A DNA stretch of 64,000 nt from Diogma glabrata. Taxonomy: Eukaryota > Arthropoda > Insecta > Diptera > Cylindrotomidae. Below are positions 1-10,960 of the stretch, piece after piece; position 1 is the stretch's first letter; every line of letters starts with the position of its first letter. A program made the translations under genes and the position numbers. The notes below the pieces were generated by a model. It had not been told where the DNA came from. It saw nothing but the letters and a program-made list of their open reading frames with translations, and made no database searches. The stretch spans positions 386,368,865 to 386,432,864 of the forward strand of contig OY856186.1 of assembly GCA_963693315.1 (NCBI GenBank), written 5' to 3'.

Positions 1-417
1 CTTGGTCGAGGAAGCTCCCAGCTCCACGACCAAGCGACTCTCCTTCTCCTTCTTCCTCCTCTCCTTCCTCTTCAAGTGAGAGCTCCTATTTCTCTTAATC
101 CTCTTCCTCTCACGCCAGCCCACATTCACTTCCTCATTCACTACATCCAACTCCTCATTCACTATCTCACAAATCAAATCATCCAATACCTTATCATATC
201 GTTCTTCGTATATGTCCTCCATCAGTTCCCTATAAATTCCATCCTTAACTTCATTCATAATCACATTTATCATTTCATCTACTACATTCCTCGTCTCAAC
301 CATTCTCTCCTTTCTCTCCACATTCGCTCTCTCATCCACCTCATTCATCCAGGGCTCAAACCCCCCTGGTCGACTCCTACTTATCCCCCCCTGAAACCTC
401 CTGATTGAGTTGTACAT
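1..417 (-). CDS. Unrecognised charged ORF, partial, runs off left edge
   Basis: On the minus strand there is an uninterrupted frame of 139 codons from an ATG at 417-415 to the first base of the window, with no stop seen. The predicted peptide is very rich in Glu, Arg, Lys and Asp. A helix-prone acidic middle (around residues 30-90) is followed by a basic stretch like a nuclear-localisation or coiled-coil segment (around residues 95-130). On the plus strand the same DNA is pyrimidine-rich, so the bias could be simple-sequence drift rather than selection. A polypyrimidine-cag 3' splice-like site lies at about 396-391, so this could be an internal exon starting near 390 and not at the ATG. I do not recognise the family. 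A host gene exon and a transposon ORF are both possible. Confidence 0.35.
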   Translation of the reverse strand, partial: MYNSIRRFQGGISRSRPGGFEPWMNEVDERANVERKERMVETRNVVDEMINVIMNEVKDGIYRELMEDIYEERYDKVLDDLICEIVNEELDVVNEEVNVGWRERKRIKRNRSSHLKRKERRKKEKESRLVVELGASSTK

Positions 418-564
418 GTTATAAAGGAAAATAAAAAAATTCCCCAAAAAGAATTCAAACCAGTACCTGTATGTATTTCGAAAATATAAAATATTTATAT
501 TTATAACGTATTATAATATTTAACACGTAAACCAAACTGGTTTACAACGCCCAGTTTATAATAA

Positions 565-915
565 CTGGTTAATCCACAAAAAATTTCAACACAAACCAAA
601 AACTGGTTTTCAAAAAAAAATAATATTCCGGTTGGCAACGCCCAACCTGAAAATATTTTCCCGCCGAAAATATCTTTTACTAGAAATAATAAAAAAACCC
701 AGGGTTTCGTTTCGGCTGCCACTTCTAGTGATTCTGTTGGCCCTTTTACGGAGCCACGTATAATTGTTGGACCTTTGTTACTAGATATGTTATTCAAAGA
801 AGTACTAAATATATTATTCAGAAAAAATTCTGTACAAATAAACGGGATAGCCGTGTTGCCCCTACATAAACCCGGTCTTGGGAACCTCTTATATACACTG
901 ACGGCTCTAGCCTAA
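565..915 (+). other. Open frame without start codon, unrecognised
   Basis: After two consecutive stops at 559-564 the plus strand stays open for 116 codons to a TAA at 913-915. The first Met is about two thirds of the way in. Composition is protein-like, with Pro, Gly, Ser and Thr spread through it, which is less repetitive than chance AT-rich frames here. It may be a decayed exon or a LINE ORF1 fragment. No family recognised. The 98-codon minus-strand frame at 501-797 overlaps it and looks like its shadow. Confidence 0.2.
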
Positions 916-964
916 CATTCCCAGACGGAAATCAAAATTTGAATTCAATTCAAAATAAAAATAA

Positions 965-987
965 ATATATATATATATATATATATA
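965..987. repeat. (AT)n microsatellite
   Basis: Uninterrupted alternating AT of about 23 bases followed by an A-run. Confidence 0.9.
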
Positions 988-2171
988 AAAAAAAATTCAA
1001 TAAAAAAGAATGGAATATAATATATGTATAAAAATATTGATAAATATAATTTGTATAAAAACCTTATTTTATATTTCTGTTGATGCTGTTTCCACCAGTT
1101 GCAATACCACGCTCCAAAGTTGTTGAATTTTGATCTGGATAAGCAGAGATATTATTTCGGATACCAAGTGAACTTCTTTAAGCCAATATTTGCTTAATTC
1201 CTGATTTGAAATATTAGAATATCCATTTGAAACTACGGCACCACAACTATTGTTGTTATTATTATTCAAAACATTGACATCTTTTTGATAATCCAAATTT
1301 GTATTATATATTGAAAAAAACATCTGGTGTCACATGATGAAACATTTTCATTAATGTTAACTTCTTATAAAGTGGACAATTACAAGTCACAACTGGCCAT
1401 AATAAATCTTTTTTATTGTATTCTTATTAATGTTTACAACCATAATAACAATAATAATTTCATTTCAAATTATAAATTTGACTTATATTTTTAGTATTTG
1501 ATGTTTTTTATTATTTCACATCACATTAATTAGCAATTAATTTAAAAGAGCCAACACATATATTAACACCTTAATGAATCTACTAAATTTTTTCTAAAAT
1601 CAACTCTGAAAATATTTGGTTGAAGCACAAATATGGAATGACTTTTTAAAAAATGTGTTTTAGTTTGTTACATCTTCCGATGTCAAAACAAATCGTGTAA
1701 TACTGAAAATTCAGCAAAGATTAGCAACGACATCTGTTCGTTAGAATTGGAAATAAAATTGAGTACGTTCGTTTGCTTTTTATAGTATATTCGAAATTTA
1801 ACTAGCAGTTAAGTATTAGAAAATTTTAAAATTATTATTAATGTAAAAATGAACGGAAGCTAATGAAATACATTTTTATTGAATTAGAAAACGAAGATGA
1901 ATTTGGTTTTATTATTGTTTTGCGAATATTGCGAACGTTACAAGCTTATTTATAAAAAATTTAAATGTTTGCCGAACAAATAGTGTGTTTAATTCGGCGT
2001 TAAAGTGACTTTTTGTGTTTATAATTGTCAAACTATAGACTCAACACAAAATGTAGCAACTTTAGCTCCTAATTAAATAATATACTATTTTTTCGGCTAA
2101 CGGCTGTAAAATTTAACTTTACTGCCGCCATGGAGAAGATTAAAGTTTTACGTTTTTGATATATAACTAAA
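988..2171. other. AT-rich stretch, no assigned gene
   Basis: Mostly AT-rich with no recognisable coding signal. An 84-codon minus-strand frame (1323-1069) has an Asn run and no family resemblance I can name. Near 2048-2090 there is a short match to sequence near 12165-12195 (shared core ctttagctcctaatta), so part of this may be an old dispersed repeat. Confidence 0.5.
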
Positions 2172-2320
2172 GTGGCTGTAAAGTAACGGCATGTTTTTCA
2201 TTTTTTTATGGCGGTAGTAAAGTAATGGAATTTCTTTTCCACTTTTTAACGGCGGCAGTAAAGTGTCGCTATTTCCTTTTCATTTTTTTCGGTGGCAGTA
2301 AAGTAGCACTAACTTTTCAT
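2172..2320. repeat. ~40-bp tandem repeat, four units
   Basis: Units begin with GGYGGYAGTAAAGT-like sequence at about 2172, 2210, 2251 and 2291 (spacing 38-41), each followed by a T-rich tail. An inverted single unit (actttactgccgcc) lies just upstream at about 2117-2131, so the array faces one reversed copy. Confidence 0.75.
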
Positions 2321-2939
2321 GATGAATGTGTTCATTTTATTGAATAAAACTTAATAAATGACTATCGGTCACAGGACCACAGACATCGTGTTGTTTTGAA
2401 AAAACATCATATATTGAAAAATAATTTGACGTATTCATATTTATTTAAAACTAGAAGGTGCCCTCACGGCGATGCCCGTGCTTCTCAAATAAGTGGTCAG
2501 GCACTGTTTTTTGTTGGAATAAATGCTCTTAAAATTTTTTTTTACTGTCATTTAATTTAATTTATGCAACCATCCAGTGTTGCCAGATCGCGGGATTTTT
2601 TCCCGTTTGCGGGATATTTCATATAAAACGGAAAGCGGGAAAAAACTTGGAAAGTGCGGGATTTTTCACATATAATAATAGAATCGTTTTAAATTAAAAC
2701 GTATTTTGAAATGGTTGCACCAACCAATTTTTTACCAGGCTTCAGAAAGATGTCGATCACCCGATAATTTTACTTAAATGCATATGCCATCTATCGGCTT
2801 TAGTATTGTCAAATCTGCGATGGAATTTAAGCCTTCTGCTGTTTAAATATTTCTTAGGGAGATAGGTACGTTTTGAAAACCCCAACGGACCACCATGTTA
2901 TCTGAATTTCAGGAATATTTTAAGGCTGCGAAATGAGAA

Positions 2940-3330
2940 ATGAAATCATCTGGAACTACAAGTTGGCTCTCTATGGATTCATCTTTTTTAAACATATTAA
3001 AAAAATTGGGATGTTTGGCCTCACTATTTTATTTCTGAGCAGTTGTTAACGTATCGAAAAAGAGCTATTACAATTTTAAAATTTTTGGAAAATCATGAAA
3101 TCAAGACATATTTACTTCTTTTAAAAAATGTCCTTCTCAATTTTAATAGATTTAATGCTCCATTTCATAGCAGTTCTTTCTTATTCCACAAGCTGTATGG
3201 AGAATCGAAACAATAGGAATATATTACGTAGGTGTTCAATGCAATATTTTATTTTTCAAGGAAAAGTTTACGATGTGAGCGAGGCACAAGCGAGCATTAC
3301 AAATTTTCGAGAGAATAAAATTCATTAAAA
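2940..3330 (+). pseudogene. Decayed hAT transposase remnant
   Basis: Translated piecewise on the plus strand, this shows a TSWLS motif near 2953-2967, resembling the T-RWLS motif of hAT transposases of the zinc-finger MYM/KIAA-like branch. It is followed about 180 bases on by a stretch reading NRFNAPFHSSSFLIPQ, resembling the F-K-FN-LFQ-E-P-IH block of the same proteins. Several stops and frame changes break it, so no product is expected. Position inside the outer hAT and orientation agree with it being that element's own former transposase. Assignment rests on two short motifs; moderate confidence. Confidence 0.4.
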
Positions 3331-3867
3331 ACGAACCCAATACAACGTTTTATCCTTCCGATAGAGTAACATTTATTAATTTAAATTGAATTATTTTAAA
3401 ATTTGTTGATAAAACAAGTAAAACGAATAAGGAAAAACAATGAAATTTATTGTATTTTTTTAATAATTAATTCCAAACAATTAAATAAATTTGAATCAAT
3501 TTCGATATCTATTTAACTATCTGGTATTTTGAAAATGAAAAGTCTATAAAAAGCCTAATGAAAGCCCTACCGATGAAAGACATCAAATTTTATACTAATG
3601 AGAAACCAAAACACAATCATTTGGAAATTTAATTCAATTTAATCATAGTAGTCTTTCAGTGCCGTTACTACGGTACGGCCCACCCGGCCCTGGGCCGGGG
3701 GCCCACCATAAAACACTCATAAAAATATGAAAATGAACACTTCAAATTAAATTTCAAAAACAACAATGCAATTTTTTTAATGGGCCCATGCCAATTTCAA
3801 AAATTCATTTTTTGTAACTAAGTTGCAAAATCTATGCTTTTTCGGGCGTTATTTTAGTAATTAAATG

Positions 3868-4102
3868 AGCTTTATTTAAGCATCAATCTAGTACATTGGT
3901 CAGATTCATTAAAGTACTAATTGTAGTTGTTTAATATTTTATTAAAGCATTAATAATAATGGTTTAATGATTCATTAAAGTATAAGTACTTTAATGAATC
4001 ATTATACCATTATTAGTAATGCGTTAATAAACTATTAAACAACTGCAATCAGTACTTTAATGAATCTGACCAAATTTACTAGAGTAATGCTTAAATAAAG
4101 CT
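3868..4102. repeat. Near-perfect inverted repeat (foldback segment) inside inner hAT
   Basis: Two arms of about 115 bases beginning AGCTTTATTTAAGCAT and closing on a cattaaagt/actttaatg centre pair almost throughout. The right arm overlaps the 3' end of the Crypton-like reading frame, so the structure may have formed by inverted duplication of local sequence rather than by insertion of a separate MITE. No clear target duplication was seen. Confidence 0.8.
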
Positions 4103-4403
4103 ATCAAATTCGTGAATGATTTCATATCCACGCTGGCGTTCAAATAAACCATAGTTCTTAGTTTAGAGTACTCGCACCACGATGTTGAAGGTTTCATGGA
4201 TCCTTTCTTACAAAATAGGCCAGCATGACCATGTCATTGATTGTTGTAGTTTTTGATTCTTTGAACCACTCATCAAAATTTTTGTATGAAGTTTCGTACG
4301 CCAATTTTTCCGGTACGATTGTAGAAATAGCTTCATTTGCTGCTTTTTCTATATCTGACGATACAAAATCATCATCACTTGAACTCATCTTGATATTTTT
4401 CAC
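4080..4403 (-). pseudogene. N-terminal fragment of a Crypton-like tyrosine recombinase protein
   Basis: The minus strand reads from an ATG at 4403-4401 through a Ser/Asp-rich leader and then a block with Y--F--W and N-----AYF spacing. This resembles the SAM-like core-binding domain at the N terminus of animal Crypton/phage-integrase-like proteins. After a one-base shift near 4190 the frame continues with KPSTSWCEYSKLRTMV and L-ALFK, matching the K-PSTLW--YS-LK and LIALLK blocks expected next in that family. The frame ends in the inverted repeat, so the catalytic half is missing. Cellular role: none expected, because it is a truncated transposon relic. Identification is by motif memory only. 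Confidence 0.45.
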
Positions 4404-4599
4404 AATTGGCAGTATGAAAACTAAAAGAAAACTAAGGCTACATACTCCTTATAAGATAAAATTGGTTTGCTCAAAACGTACTAGATATAAATGCAATTTG
4501 TTTAGTTGTATTTTTTATAAAAGTTTAATTTTGCAGCTTCGTTACAAAAAATCTTGTATGAAACACGTTGGTAAATTAGTTGTTTTAAGCACTCGATGT

Positions 4600-4929
4600 A
4601 TTGTCAATATTGAATATATTAGAAAATATTTCCCGTTATATCTCTTATTGAGGATAACACTTATTATTCAAAAGGATTTAATAAATATGTTTCCAAACAT
4701 AGAAAGAGCATTCAAAATTTTTTTAACCATTAAGGTCACTAATTGTTCAGGAGAACAGTCTTTTTAGGCGATGAAATACATAAAAAATGATTTGCGAAAC
4801 AGCATGCCGCAGGAGCGACTGAATTCCCTTGCGTTGATGTGCATAGAAAGTGATTTATTAAAATCTATAGAATTTGAAGATGTTGTAGATAAATTTGTTG
4901 ACAAAAAAGTGAGAAGAAAAAAAATTTAA
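4600..4929 (+). pseudogene. hAT transposase C-terminal dimerisation region (broken)
   Basis: The plus-strand frame shows FPNIERAFKIFLTI followed by an N-SGEQSF block, one in-frame TAG at 4765-4767, then KYIKNDLRNSM-QERLNSLALM and an acidic tail ending at TAA 4927-4929. This is the hAT C-terminal dimerisation signature (FPN--TAL-ILLTIPVT-AS-ERSFS-LK-IK--LRS-M-QERL-GL) of ZMYM1-like elements. The stop replaces the Ser that normally follows SF. Upstream sequence in the same frame is diverged or absent, so the RNase H-like catalytic core is gone. It sits in the inner hAT in the orientation expected for its own transposase. Confidence 0.75.
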
Positions 4930-6229
4930 ATAAAATAAACATTATAAGAAACCTCAAAAGCCCGTAAGTAATTATGCTTTTAAATTTAATTTGGACTGGG
5001 TTCCAATTAGCTGCTAAATTGTACGAAACTGCTAAATCTAAATTTAGTTTTACAAAATTACCGAATTTTAATTCAAATTAATATAATCAAGTTGTCAGAT
5101 ATTGTTTAACGTATGAATTTCTTCCAAATTATTTAGAAACAAAATATAATTTAGTCAAATAAAATAGTTGACTAAATTGATTTAGCACGTTTAGTACAAT
5201 TAAGCATCAATTGGAACGCAGTCTTATTGTTAATTTTCGAAAAGGCCCCCTAGAAATAGAGGGCCAGGGGCCCCCAAATACATTGGGACGGCACTGTAGT
5301 CTTTGCCCTTTTTAATATTCGAGAGAGGGACATGTGCTTCAGTTTGAATTGACTGTTTTTTATATAATCAGTACGTCTATTCCGGCATTTCTCTGGGAAT
5401 TGTGAATTGAGAAAAAAGTGCAATAAATGAAATGACGAAATATTTTCTGATACGAATTTGTTATTTCCCGTGGCATGGACATATACTAGTTATGAAAAAT
5501 TGCTACAATTTATTTCCCAATTCCTATTTCACGATGTACCGGAATAGGGCTACTGGCCAGAAATGTTTGCTTTTTGGTTGAAAATGTTTGATTTTTTATA
5601 ACATGCAATCAAATTTTTATAAAATAAAATAAAATTTATTTCAGCATTCAATACAGTCAAATAAATTGTTTTATTGTGTTCCGCCACATTCGCGGTACAG
5701 AATAAAATTAACAGCTGTTTGTTTCATTCTATATACATATTAAGACTAATAACGTACACAAATATAGCCGTAAAAAACAGAGAAGAACCTATATTTATAT
5801 AGTTGTCGGAAGGATAAATATTGTTATAACTGTGGTGGTTTTTGAAGTTTTTTCAATAAACAATTGAATTTATATGTATATTTTTATTGAAAACTTGATG
5901 GGAATTTCTGAGGGACTTTTTCCTTAAAAAACGGGACAAATCGGGAATTTTCGATACGTCAACGGGAAATTCGTTTTTGAAAATCTGGCATCACGCAACC
6001 ATCATACTCGCCAAATAGGCACACTGGTTCATTGCTCCTGGTTTGGGTTCCATTTCATGTTGACTAATTTGGTTTATTAATCCAGATTATGTGCTATTCT
6101 TAAAACGGACATATCGAATAGATGGTCTAAGAATGCCAGCAATTTTTGTTTTATGGATTTTGTTGATTCGTATTATTTCGACCTTCCTACAGTGAATTAA
6201 AAAAAAATCCCAACTTGATGCCAACTACA

Positions 6230-7200
6230 TGCCAACTTGATCAACCAGCTCATTGCGTGCGGTTTTCATCCTGCAGTCGTAGGTATCGGTATCTATAGAT
6301 GGCTTTTCTTCTATAGATACCAAGTTCTGAATCTAAAATAATTAACGCTGGTGTACCTCAAGGCTCAGTTTTATATCCCACTTTATATTTAATCTATATC
6401 AACGAACTGTTGAAAATCACCAGTAACCCAATAAATAGTTTTGCAGATGATAATACAAGTCATTCGTCCCCTATCTTCAAAGGATAAAAGCATGAACGAA
6501 TAAATCCCGCCCGGAGAGACGCCGCCATAAATGTAAACGAGCACCTAGAAAAGTCGCCGATTGGGGTCACAAAAATTTGGTCAATTTTAAAGGTCAAGAA
6601 AAACGACCAAATAGACAAATGTGAAAGCATTCGTTTATTGGAAGTCACAATTTCCAACGACTTACTCTGGAACGATCATATAATAGCCATAGCAAAGAAG
6701 AGCGCGTCAAGAAAACTCAGTCTTCTCAATAGATGTGAAAAATATTTTATTCCGTATCAATTACTCCACATTTATAAGTCCTATATTCGTCTCTGCATGG
6801 AGTATTGTTGTCAAGTTTATGGTGCAGCATCCTTTACCATCTTGGACTTTTTTCAAAAGCGTGCTATACGAATTGTTGGTGATCAAAATTTAACATTAAA
6901 TCTTGATTCCCTACAACACCGTCGCACTGTTGCTGATCTCGTTGTTTTTTATAAATATCGTCACCAGCAGTGCTCGGATGAAATCGGATCCAACATGCCT
7001 CAAACATATTCTTTTCCACGTTTTACTCGTGCGTTCATCGTGCAAATGGAACGCTTTGCCTGAATCAATAGTCTCGAGTGCCTTTAATCCACAAACATTT
7101 AAAAAAAAACGTCCACCATCACCTCAGAACGCATGTTGTTGTGGGACCTAGGTCTTAAAAGGTATCTTCGTGTTGTTGTGGCACATTTTGTAATTCCTAC
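6230..7200 (+). pseudogene. Jockey-type LINE reverse transcriptase, 3' half (broken)
   Basis: Plus-strand pieces read as the reverse transcriptase of a Jockey-clade non-LTR retrotransposon. They include NQLIACGF-P (about 6246), then INAGVPQGSVL with L-L-YINEL (about 6340-6410, RT motif 4), then SFADDNT (about 6440, the catalytic FADD) and the thumb and C-terminal region from about 6540 to 7062. The last has the MEYCCQVYGAA and FFQKRAIRIVG blocks typical of this clade. Stops and frame shifts occur near 6484 and 7062. The element is 5' truncated. Its 3' tail contains tgttgttgtgggacc and a pyrimidine-rich end, repeated at 7460-7575 and in reverse at 47470-47640. Confidence 0.8.
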
Positions 7201-7459
7201 TACACAGCACTTTTTATTACAAAAAAAGGCAGCGTTAAGGACTGCCGACAGAAGTGAAAACTTAAATCTGTGAAATAGCGGTGTTTTTTTGGTATCTTCC
7301 AATTATTGTAGCATCGCAAATTAAAATTTCAGAATGTTTAAATTAAAATCATTAAAATTATTCTGGGTTCCACATCTATCAGCATTCCAAGCAACTATTA
7401 TATACATTTTTATATTTAAAATAATCAAACCATATCATATAAAAATAGGTAGATTTTTG

Positions 7460-7575
7460 CGTCTATCAACACCTTAGAAAGCATGTTGTTGTGGGACCTT
7501 GTTCTTAGAAGTTTTTTATGTGTTGTTGTGACACACCTTGTAATTTCTACTACCAAACACATTTTATTTAAAAAT
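7460..7575 (+). mobile_element. Isolated 3' end of the same Jockey LINE family
   Basis: The core gcatgttgttgtgggacc, then tgtgttgttgtgacac and taatttctacta, repeats the 3' end seen at about 7110-7220. The two copies in direct order suggest two independent 5'-truncated insertions or a local duplication. Confidence 0.7.
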
Positions 7576-7785
7576 ATTGCGACGCTGATGCATAGGCTGA
7601 CTTCACCACAGCTCTGGAAACTTAGTGTTCTGGATATATAATGAGCTAATATCCATAAAATACTTTAATTAAAAGCTAACCAATATTATGGACTTCGTAG
7701 TTCTAATAATAAAAATATTAAAGCAGGCAGTAGTATCCCAACAAACATAATTTCTGTTGTACGAGAAAAAGTAAAAAAAAATATT

Positions 7786-10700
7786 ATCGGAAGTGACAAA
7801 GCGGAAGTTAGGATGCAGAACTGTTGTAAACCGTACTAAATGTGTATGTACCAAATTTTATCCAATTCGATTATCAGTTACAGAAGTTATTGAGCTTCCA
7901 AAATAACAGGTGCTTTGAGGACCCCCTACCACTTTGTTCACTATCGCTAAAAAAACTAATCAGTTCCTTGCCATACATATTTGAATCTTTTTGCAAAGTG
8001 TAATCAAAATTACTTAACGAACGAATGTTGTATGCTTCCAACAAACATTGAAACAATAAACAGGTGTTCGGGAGGACCCCACCACTTATCCCAATATTGT
8101 TCAAAAACTAGTCAATTCTTTGTCATTAAAGTCTTCATCTTTTTTCAAAGTGCCATTAAAATTGATTAATGAATGAAATCTGTATGCTCCCAACAAACTT
8201 TAAAAACAAAGTGTGAAAAGTCAGCAGTTGTATGGTAGAACCCCCGCCACTTTGATCAATGTGTCCCAAAAGATGATAATTACCTTCTTACACTAATTGA
8301 AACCTTTCCATAAGTTTTATCATAATCACTTCATTATTGTAGGCTGTAGTGTGCATAAAGATACTGAAAAAACAATTAAAAAAATTTTTTTTTTACCGGA
8401 AGTAAAAAACCGGAAGTTGGGATGCATAATTTTTGTAAATCATACTAAATGCTTATGTACAAAGTTTCATCCAATTCGCTTATCAGGTACAGATGTTATA
8501 GAGCTTTCAAAAAGACAGGTGCTCCAGGGACCCCCCGCCACTTTGTTCACTATCGCTCAAAAACTAATCAGTTCTTTGCCATACATGTTTGCATTTTTTT
8601 CCAAAGTGTCATCAAAATTGGTTCACGAACGAATGCTGTGTGCTCCCAACAAACATTGAAAAAATGATGACACAGTAAACAGGTGTTCGGGAGACCCCGT
8701 ACCACTTATCCCAATATTATCCAAAAACTAATCAGTTCCTTGTCATTTAAGTTTCCATCTTTTTCTAAAGTGCCATTAGAATTGGTTAACGAATGAAGTC
8801 TGTATGCTCCCAACAAACTTTAAAAACAAAGTGTGAAAAGTCAGCATTTGTATGGTAGACCCCCCGCCACTTTGATCAATGTGTCCCAAAAGATGATAAT
8901 TATCTTCTCACACTAATCGAACCCTTTTCTATAAGTTTCATCATAATCACTTCATTATTGTAGGCTGTATTGTGCATAAAGACACTGAAAAAACTTCAAA
9001 AATTTACAAAAAAAAAATTTACCGGAAGTGAAAAACCGGCAGTTGGGATGTAGAACTGTTATAAACTGTACTAAATGCTCATGTACCAAGTTTCATCCAA
9101 TTCGATTAGCAGGTACAGATGTTATTGAGCTTTCAAAAAAACAGGTGCTCCAGGGACCCCCCACCACTTTGTTCACTATCGCTCAAAAACTAATCGGTTC
9201 TTTGCCATACATGTTTGCATCTTTTTCCAAAGTGTCATCAAAATTCGTTCACGAACGAATGCTGTGTGCTCCCAACAAACATTGAAAAAAGTGTGACTCA
9301 TTAAACAGGTGTTCGGGAGGACCCCCACCACTTATTCCAATATTATCCAAAAACTAATCAGTTCTTTGTTACTTAAGTCTCCATCTTTTTCCAAAGTGGT
9401 CATTAAAATAAATTAATGAATGAAGTCTGTATGCTCCCAACAAACTTAAAAAACAAAGTGTGAAAAGTCAGCATTTGTATGGTAGACCTCCCACCACTTT
9501 GATCAATGTGTCCCAAAATATGATAATTATCTTTTCACACTAATTGGAACCCTATTCCATAAGTTTCATCATAATCACTTCATTATTGTAGGCTGTAGTG
9601 TGCATAAAGACACTGAAAAAATTTCAAAAAAGCACAAAAAAATTTTTTTACCGGAAGTGAAAAACCGGAAGTTGGGATGCAGAACTATTGTAAACCGTAC
9701 TACATACTCATGTACCAAGTATTATCCAATTCGCTTATCAGGTACAGATGTTATAGAGCTTTCAAAAAAACAGGTGCTCCAGGGACCCCCCACCACTTTG
9801 TTCACTATCGCTCAAAAACTAATCAGTTCTTTGCCATACATGTTTGCATCTTTTTCCAAAGTGTCATCAAAATTCGTTCACGAACGAATGCTGTGTGCTC
9901 CCAACAAACATTGAAAAAAGTGTGACTCATTAAACAGGTGTTCGGGAGGACCCTGACCACTTATTCCAATATTATCCAAAAACTAATCAGTTCTTTGTTA
10001 CCTAAGTCTCCATCTTTTTCCAAAGTGTCATTAAAATAAATTAATGAATGAAGTCTGTATGCTCCCAACAAACTTAAAAAACCAAGTGTGAAAAGTCAGC
10101 ATTTGTATGGTAGACCCCCCAACACTTTGATCAATGTGTCCCAAAACATGATAATTATCTTTTCACACTAATTGGAACCCTATTCCATAAGTTTCATCAT
10201 AATCACTTCATTATTGTAGGCTGTAGTGTGCATAAAGACACTGAAAAAACTTCAAAAAAGGACAAAAAAAATTTTTTTACCGGAAGTGAAAAACCGGAAG
10301 TTGGGATGCAGAACTTTTGTAAACCGTACTACATACTCATGTACCAAGTTTCATCCAATTCGCTTATCAGGTACCGATGTTATAGAGCTTTCAAGAAAAC
10401 AGGTGCTCCAGGGACCCCCCACCACTTTGTTCAATATCGCTCAAAAACTAATCAGGTCTCTGTCATACATGTTTGCATCTTTTTCCAAAGTGTCATCAAA
10501 ATTCATTCACGAATGAATGTTTTATTCTCCCAACAAACATAAAAACTTTGTGGAAAAAACCACCTGTTGTATGGTGGACCCCGCAACCCTTTATCCAATG
10601 TGCTCCAAAAGCTGATAAAATCTTTTTCATGTTATTTAAAAGCTTTCACCAACGTTTCATGAAAATCGATCGGTAATTGTAGGCTACAGTAGGGATAAAA

Positions 10701-10900
10701 ACCTGAAAAAAAAACTTTTTAACCGGAAGTGACAAACCGGAAAATGGTATGCAGAAATATTGAAAACAGTACTAAAACCTTATATACTAAGTTTCAATAA
10801 GATCATAGCCCGGGATCAGAAGTTATTCAAGATTTAAACTTAGAGGTGTTCGGGAGATCCCCCGCCATTTTGTCCAAATTTGAAATGAATCCAGATCTTC
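7786..10900 (+). repeat. Tandem array of ~626-bp higher-order units
   Basis: A landmark accggaagtg followed by aaaccggaagttggg recurs at 7786 (degenerate), 8395, 9021, 9650, 10279 and 10722, giving spacings 609, 626, 629, 629 and 443. Central units are much more alike than the ends. Each unit contains three diverged ~150-190-bp blocks, each with a purine/C-run (gacccccc), a c-actttg-tca core and an aa-gaatg-a-t-tgtgctcccaacaaac ending. It is therefore a higher-order repeat grown from an ancestral monomer. Open frames of 85-120 codons repeat in each unit but in two overlapping frames with stops at unit edges, so I treat the array as noncoding. Confidence 0.85.
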
Positions 10901-10960
10901 CATTTTCAAGTGAACCTGTATTATTTGCCAAAGTTTCATCAAGATCCTATGCAGAAAACT

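Larger units (their letters stand above)
3658..5296. mobile_element. Inner hAT element inserted in the outer hAT
   Basis: Ends are CAGTGCCGT and ACGGCACTG, with further GC-rich GGCCC/GGGCC subterminal blocks at both ends, standing out from the AT-rich surroundings. The flanking 8-bp direct repeat tagtcttt lies at 3650-3657 and 5297-5304. It therefore inserted after the outer hAT. It carries the C-terminal part of a hAT transposase (about 4600-4929, plus), a Crypton-like fragment on the minus strand (about 4080-4403) and an inverted-repeat segment (3868-4102). It is non-autonomous as it stands. Confidence 0.88.
2575..5995. mobile_element. Outer hAT-type DNA transposon, nested host of a second hAT
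   Basis: The left end reads CAGTGTTGCCAGAT and the reverse complement of the right end reads CGTGATGCCAGATT, an imperfect terminal inverted repeat differing by one deleted base and one substitution. An 8-bp direct repeat caaccatc flanks it at 2567-2574 and 5996-6003, the target duplication length of the hAT superfamily. Subterminal regions at both ends carry cgggaatttt/aaaattcccg boxes. The interior holds scraps of hAT-like coding sequence on the plus strand (about 2940-3330) and a younger hAT insertion at 3658-5296. An unattached end of the same family occurs at about 42963-43095. Confidence 0.8.

Noticed and set aside
76..408. Plus-strand 110-codon frame
   Set aside because: His/Leu/Pro/Ile-rich shadow of the minus-strand charged frame; the minus frame is longer and continues past the edge.
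501..797. Minus-strand 98-codon frame
   Set aside because: Overlaps the longer plus frame 565-915, has no family resemblance, and shows ordinary chance composition.
8449..10542. Second overlapping frames in array units (SNSLIRYRCYRAFKKTGAP type)
   Set aside because: Two overlapping frames open in every unit indicate few stops by composition, and neither has conserved ends.
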